From NCBI GenBank assembly GCA_003265885.1, contig QFBQ01000047.1, positions 1 to 9,188 on the forward strand: DNA of 9,188 nt, read 5' to 3'. The notes under the pieces were generated by a model that made no database searches, had not been told where the DNA came from, and was given only the letters and a program-made list of their open reading frames with translations. Below, in pieces: positions 5,840-9,188 of the stretch. How positions within the stretch are numbered: position 1 is the first letter of the stretch; each line of letters starts with the position of its first letter. The position numbers were made by a program, and so were the translations under genes. This DNA comes from Candidatus Marinamargulisbacteria bacterium SCGC AG-343-D04. Lineage in GTDB: Bacteria; Margulisbacteria; Marinamargulisbacteria; GCA-2716485; GCA-002719695.

Positions 5840-6819
5840 GGCGACACCACAAAAACACTATTAAATACAATAAGTTCTAACAAAATCAAGATTAAAATCC
5901 ACATTAACAGTGTCGGAAAAAAATCATAAAATTCTGTATATTGATTGCTTTTAATTTCTGTTTTTTCTAAATTATCAATACGCGAATAGATCGTTTCTAA
6001 ACTGTCAGAGTCTACCGCTCTAAAATAATAACCATTCGTCTCTCGTGAAATAGATTTCAATGTATCTTCATCTAAATAGGTCATATAATTTGAATATACT
6101 TTCCCGTAAACAGGGTGCTCAAAAGGCACTGGAGCCCCCCCCTCTTGTCCAACACCAATGGTATAGATTTTAACTCCTAAATCTCGTGCTAATTCTGCAG
6201 CTCTCAGTGGGTCCAACTCTCCTACATTGTTCTCACCATCTGTTAACAAAATCATAATTTTCGATTTTGAATCACTGCTTTTCAAGCGATTCAACCCTGT
6301 TGCAATAGCCATCCCAATTGCCGTTCCATCTCCTGCCATTGATAAATGAATATCATCAAACAAGCCCCCTAAAATGTCATAATCTGTCGTTAATGGACAC
6401 TGTGTATAGGCATCAGACCCAAACACCACTAAACCAATTCTGTCTCCTTGCCGCTGAGACACAAAGGTTTTCATCGTATTTTTGGCGACCTCTAGTCTAT
6501 TTGTAGGTTGCAAATCTTCCGCTGCCATACTTTGAGAAACATCCAACACCATCATGATATCTATTCCCTCAGATATCATTTCTCGTTGAATATGAACGGA
6601 CTGTGGGCGAGCCAGCGTCAACACAATTAAAATCAAAATAAAATATCGTAAATACCGTGAAATAAAAGACATATATTTGGTAGATTTATGCTCAATTTCT
6701 TTAAATACAGACACATCTGAAAATAAAATCGTAGGAATCAATACGATACGAGAATGAAAGAACATCATCCCAAAAAGAGGGATTAAACATAACAACCACA
6801 ATGGATCAGAAAATATCAT
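5836..6819 (-). CDS. batA: BatA: membrane-anchored vWA-domain protein
   Basis: The 327 residues start MIFSDPLWLLCLIPL, a typical BatA N-terminus with a first membrane segment (6-21). A second follows at 55-72 and runs into LARPQ. The vWA domain (about 84-290) keeps every MIDAS residue: D93-x-S95-x-S97 in LDVSQSM, T166 in AGDGTAIGMAIATG, and D194 in LLTDGENN. The family stretches DRIGLVVFGSDAYTQCPLTTDY and KIYTIGVGQEGGAPVP are present. A C-terminal membrane segment (303-323) ends the protein. It likely binds a divalent metal and partner proteins and may be a client of the MoxR ATPase, as shown or proposed for related MoxR-vWA pairs. AAGGAG lies ten bases and GGAAGGG immediately before the ATG at 6819. 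It overlaps its upstream neighbour by four bases (ATGA) and batB by four bases. Confidence 0.93.
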   Translation of the reverse strand: MIFSDPLWLLCLIPLFGMMFFHSRIVLIPTILFSDVSVFKEIEHKSTKYMSFISRYLRYFILILIVLTLARPQSVHIQREMISEGIDIMMVLDVSQSMAAEDLQPTNRLEVAKNTMKTFVSQRQGDRIGLVVFGSDAYTQCPLTTDYDILGGLFDDIHLSMAGDGTAIGMAIATGLNRLKSSDSKSKIMILLTDGENNVGELDPLRAAELARDLGVKIYTIGVGQEGGAPVPFEHPVYGKVYSNYMTYLDEDTLKSISRETNGYYFRAVDSDSLETIYSRIDNLEKTEIKSNQYTEFYDFFPTLLMWILILILLELIVFNSVFVVSP

Positions 6820-7757
6820 CCCTTCCTTACTCCTTGAGAAGGATCATCGAACGAATGATCAATTTTCTCTAAACACACAACTGCTTTATTATAAACATCC
6901 TGGCTATCTTTTAAAGACGGGACCTGTTGAGCAAATTTTATCGCATCGCTAAAATCCAACACATGCTTTAATCGCCGATAATCTTGTTCATTTAACCGAT
7001 TAGTAACAAGTTGTTTAATTTCATAAGACGTCATTTCTACAACATTTTCAGAATATACAGAGGATAAATAGCGTTTAACAATCTCACTAAAGAGAACATA
7101 AAAATCTTTGACAGGCATTTTCTCATAACTATCAAACAAATCCTTCAGTTCATCTAAAGCACGACGAATAGGCGTCCTAGAATCTTTAACAAAAGTCTTT
7201 TCAGACACATTTTCAGGTCTCTGTCTCCATCTATAAACACTATAAACTACAGCAGAAACAAGTAGCAACACTCCGAAAAAGATCCCTAACACTCCTCCCC
7301 AGTTCAAGTCTTTTTCGATATAAAACAAAGACGATAACCTCACATCAAAAGAATCATTTTGACGAACAGAAGCCACGTGTATAGTTTGAGCAGGCAATTC
7401 CAAGTAATCAAAGTCTCCACTAACTTGATCTTTTAGAGCGACCTGCTGAGTAGGAATCACTTGATCTCCTACTCCAAAAACATAAAAACTATACTCCAAA
7501 TGGACATAGCGTCTCCCATTTTCAGATTCTTTTCTGACCCTATGCTCATTAAACTCAATATCTGCATTGGCCTTAAAATCACGTTTTTGAGGTATACTGA
7601 CCAAACTATACGACTCATCAAAGTAAAGATGGACAGAATAGTCACACAAATCCCCTATATTAAGCTGATTCGGAGACACTACAACCTGAATAGTAGGCTC
7701 TGTTGCAAAAAAAACAGAGCTCCAACACAGCAAGCAAAGCGCAACTGCTTTCATCAT
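6816..7757 (-). CDS. BatD-like membrane-anchored protein
   Basis: The product has 313 residues. A signal peptide (1-18, ALCLLCWSSVFFA) precedes an extracytoplasmic beta-rich domain (20-130) opening IQVVVSPNQLNIGDLCDYSV, the pattern seen at the start of BatD. One membrane segment (153-174) is followed by a basic stop-transfer stretch (YRWRQR) and a cytoplasmic helical domain (195-300) with KRYLSSVYSENVVEMTSYEI and LDFSDAIKFAQQVP. That last domain resembles the C-terminal part of BatD and of DUF4381-type proteins. In many Bat operons a protein of this layout sits between the DUF58 gene and batA, as here. No catalytic residues are apparent, so an adaptor linking the cytoplasmic MoxR and DUF58 proteins to the envelope is plausible, as inference. 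ATG is doubled (7757 and 7754), and the first shares four bases with the stop of the DUF58 gene. Confidence 0.82.
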   Translation of the reverse strand: MMKAVALCLLCWSSVFFATEPTIQVVVSPNQLNIGDLCDYSVHLYFDESYSLVSIPQKRDFKANADIEFNEHRVRKESENGRRYVHLEYSFYVFGVGDQVIPTQQVALKDQVSGDFDYLELPAQTIHVASVRQNDSFDVRLSSLFYIEKDLNWGGVLGIFFGVLLLVSAVVYSVYRWRQRPENVSEKTFVKDSRTPIRRALDELKDLFDSYEKMPVKDFYVLFSEIVKRYLSSVYSENVVEMTSYEIKQLVTNRLNEQDYRRLKHVLDFSDAIKFAQQVPSLKDSQDVYNKAVVCLEKIDHSFDDPSQGVRKG

Positions 7758-8629
7758 AAACGCTGTAACCTCTTATTGAAAAATCGAATCAAGGGAAGGA
7801 CATAATCATCTACAGTATTAAGCCGGATAGAATCGCAATTCATACTTCTAAAATGTCTATCTTGTTCTAAGCGACTCGCATATTTCATATTGTGATACGC
7901 TTTTCGAACAGAAGCGGATCCACTATTTACATACATCACTTGCCCTGATTCTTGGTCTTCTAATGCTAAAATACCTGATTTTGGCAACTCTATTTCTCGT
8001 GAATCTTCAATGACAATAGGCACCAAATCGTGTTTTTTAGCTACAATTTTCATGGATTTCAAATAATGATGATCTAAAAAGTCTGAAATCAAGAAAATAA
8101 CCGAACGTTTTTTGACCATATTCATAATATGAGTCATAGAAACAGATATATTCGTTTGTTTAGATGACGGACTTGTGTAGTAAATATCACGTAAAATTCG
8201 CAACATATGCTCTTTCCCCTTTTTAGGTGGAATAAAGCGTTCAACCACATCTGAAAAGAGTAACAAACCAACTTTATCTGAATTATTAACAGCAGAAAAA
8301 CCCAAAACAGCCGCAATTTCAGCAGCCATATCCATCTTTGTTTTTTCTCTAGACCCAAAATATCCAGATCCACTAACATCCACTAAAATAATCACATTGA
8401 GTTCACGTTCTTCTTCAAACAAATTAACGTGAGTATCCGAACTTCGCGCAGACACTTTCCAGTTGATAGACCTAACATCATCGCCTACTTGATAGGATCT
8501 AAGGTCTGCAAAGTTGAGACCTTTGCCTTTAAAGGCCGATTGGTAATTACCCGAAAACGTAGAATCTACTATTTTCCGAGTCTTAATTTCTAAAGATTTT
8601 ACTTTTTGAATAAGCTCTTTGGGAATCAT
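7754..8629 (-). CDS. DUF58-family protein with vWA-like domain
   Basis: The product has 291 residues, no signal peptide and no membrane segment, so it is cytoplasmic. The DUF58 signature spans residues 35-75: GKGLNFADLRSYQVGDDVRS, then INWKVSARS and NLFEEERE. A vWA-like fold follows, with a MIDAS-type D84-x-S86-x-S88 (LVDVSGSG), T159 in KQTNIS, and D183 in FLISDFLD. The C-terminus includes LNTVDDYVLPLIRFFNKR, the DUF58 ending that commonly carries Thr-Asp-x-x-x-x-x-Leu. Proteins of this family almost always sit next to moxR and probably bind the ATPase. The gene starts eight bases after the moxR stop; no good Shine-Dalgarno site lies right before the ATG, which fits translational coupling. 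The next gene overlaps it by four bases. Confidence 0.92.
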   Translation of the reverse strand: MIPKELIQKVKSLEIKTRKIVDSTFSGNYQSAFKGKGLNFADLRSYQVGDDVRSINWKVSARSSDTHVNLFEEERELNVIILVDVSGSGYFGSREKTKMDMAAEIAAVLGFSAVNNSDKVGLLLFSDVVERFIPPKKGKEHMLRILRDIYYTSPSSKQTNISVSMTHIMNMVKKRSVIFLISDFLDHHYLKSMKIVAKKHDLVPIVIEDSREIELPKSGILALEDQESGQVMYVNSGSASVRKAYHNMKYASRLEQDRHFRSMNCDSIRLNTVDDYVLPLIRFFNKRLQRL

Positions 8630-8637
8630 AGAACTGT

Positions 8638-9188
8638 TTAGGGAACCTCTATCTCCGCAAAAATCTTTTCTATAATCATATCAGAGGTCATATTTTCAGC
8701 CTCGGCTTCGAAAGATGGAATGACGCGATGACGTAACACATCTTTACCAATAGCTTTAATATCTTCAGGAGATACAAAACCCCTACCCTGAATAAAGGCA
8801 TGTGCTTTCCCCGCCTTAATCAAGGCAATCGATGCTCTAGGTGACGCTCCATAACTAATAAGAGCTTCTAATTCTGACAAATTATAATCTTTAGGATTTC
8901 TTGTTGCAGACACTATATCTAACACATAATCTTTAACTTTGTCATCAAAATAGACTGATTTCACAACTTCTCTGGCACGCTTGATATCATCCGCATTAAT
9001 CACAGCAGACACTTCTGGAGTCTCAACCCCAGACATCCGTTCAATAATGATTCTTTCTTCTTCTTTTAAAGGATAATCGATCGTAACTTTCATCATAAAA
9101 CGATCTACCTGAGCTTCTGGTAAATTATAGGTCCCTTCTTGGTCTATAGGGTTTTGAGTTGCTAGAACTAAAAAGGGTTCGTTTAGGG
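8638..9188 (-). CDS. moxR: MoxR-family AAA+ ATPase, C-terminal part
   Basis: The open frame continues to the window edge, so 182 C-terminal residues are visible of a usual length near 320-330. The Walker A and B motifs lie beyond the edge. The visible part opens with sensor 1 in FLVLATQNPIDQEGTYNLPE, followed by the arginine-finger element EAQVDRFMMKV. The lid domain carries sensor 2 in YGASPRASIALIKAGKAHAF and then GRGFVSPEDIKAIGKDVLRHRV. These stretches are nearly invariant in MoxR proteins. An apparent ATG start at 9096 is internal, because conserved sequence continues upstream of it. MoxR ATPases form rings and are thought to mature or remodel vWA-domain proteins; the three encoded downstream are the obvious partners. 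It is probably near the start of the operon, but the promoter is out of view. Confidence 0.95.
   Translation of the reverse strand, partial: LNEPFLVLATQNPIDQEGTYNLPEAQVDRFMMKVTIDYPLKEEERIIIERMSGVETPEVSAVINADDIKRAREVVKSVYFDDKVKDYVLDIVSATRNPKDYNLSELEALISYGASPRASIALIKAGKAHAFIQGRGFVSPEDIKAIGKDVLRHRVIPSFEAEAENMTSDMIIEKIFAEIEVP

Noticed and set aside
7461..7805. 114-residue plus-strand frame over the BatD-like gene
   Set aside because: It is antisense to two well-supported genes, shows no family features, and has no ribosome-binding site.
8638..9096. A complete 152-residue protein starting at 9096
   Set aside because: The conserved MoxR sequence (ATQNP, EAQVDRF) continues in frame upstream to the window edge, so this Met is internal.

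Overview
The window is AT-rich bacterial DNA, judged by eye rather than counted. About four fifths of it (1512-9188, minus strand) is one tightly packed Bat (Bacteroides aerotolerance) operon. Reading in the direction of transcription, the order is: MoxR-type AAA+ ATPase (cut by the window edge), DUF58 protein with a vWA-like domain, a membrane-anchored BatD-like protein, BatA, BatB, BatC, BatD, BatE. Neighbouring genes overlap by 4-11 bases or are separated by 8-18 bases, with no internal terminator seen, so they are probably co-transcribed and translationally coupled. The promoter must lie beyond position 9188.

In this kind of operon the MoxR ATPase is thought to act as a chaperone or remodeller on vWA-domain partners. 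Here the partners would be the DUF58 protein in the cytoplasm and BatA and BatB at the membrane. All three vWA proteins keep intact MIDAS metal-binding motifs. The BatD-like protein, BatD, BatC and BatE supply extracytoplasmic beta domains, TPR repeats and an SH3-like domain. Together they suggest an envelope-spanning complex. Bat operons have been linked to oxygen and stress tolerance and to envelope integrity in some bacteria, but the molecular activity is not settled.

The left end (1-1519) is a patchwork of small genes. It holds the last 30 codons of an unidentified plus-strand gene (1-93), a 41-residue very basic protein (223-348, minus), a 95-residue unknown that may be leaderless (444-731, plus), a 33-residue lysine-rich protein (800-901, minus) and a 141-residue unknown (1094-1519, plus). 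The 141-residue gene meets batE tail to tail with an 8-base overlap. The two tiny basic genes are supported by strong Shine-Dalgarno sequences, and the 33-residue one also by a consensus -10 box. A weak bidirectional terminator (738-756) and a pair of imperfect 16-base direct repeats (978-1015) lie between genes.

Separate batB, batC and batE genes in the order A-B-C-D-E match the arrangement known in Bacteroidota, whereas gammaproteobacteria usually have a BatB-BatC (vWA-TPR) fusion. However, canonical Shine-Dalgarno sites (AAGGAG, GGGGAGG, GGAGGG) argue against Bacteroidota, which mostly do not use them. The host is probably a Gram-negative-type bacterium with an AT-rich genome from another phylum, such as Spirochaetota, Chlamydiota or a related group. 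That placement is inference and weak. The operon itself is a known system; I found no clear evidence of a wholly new one.
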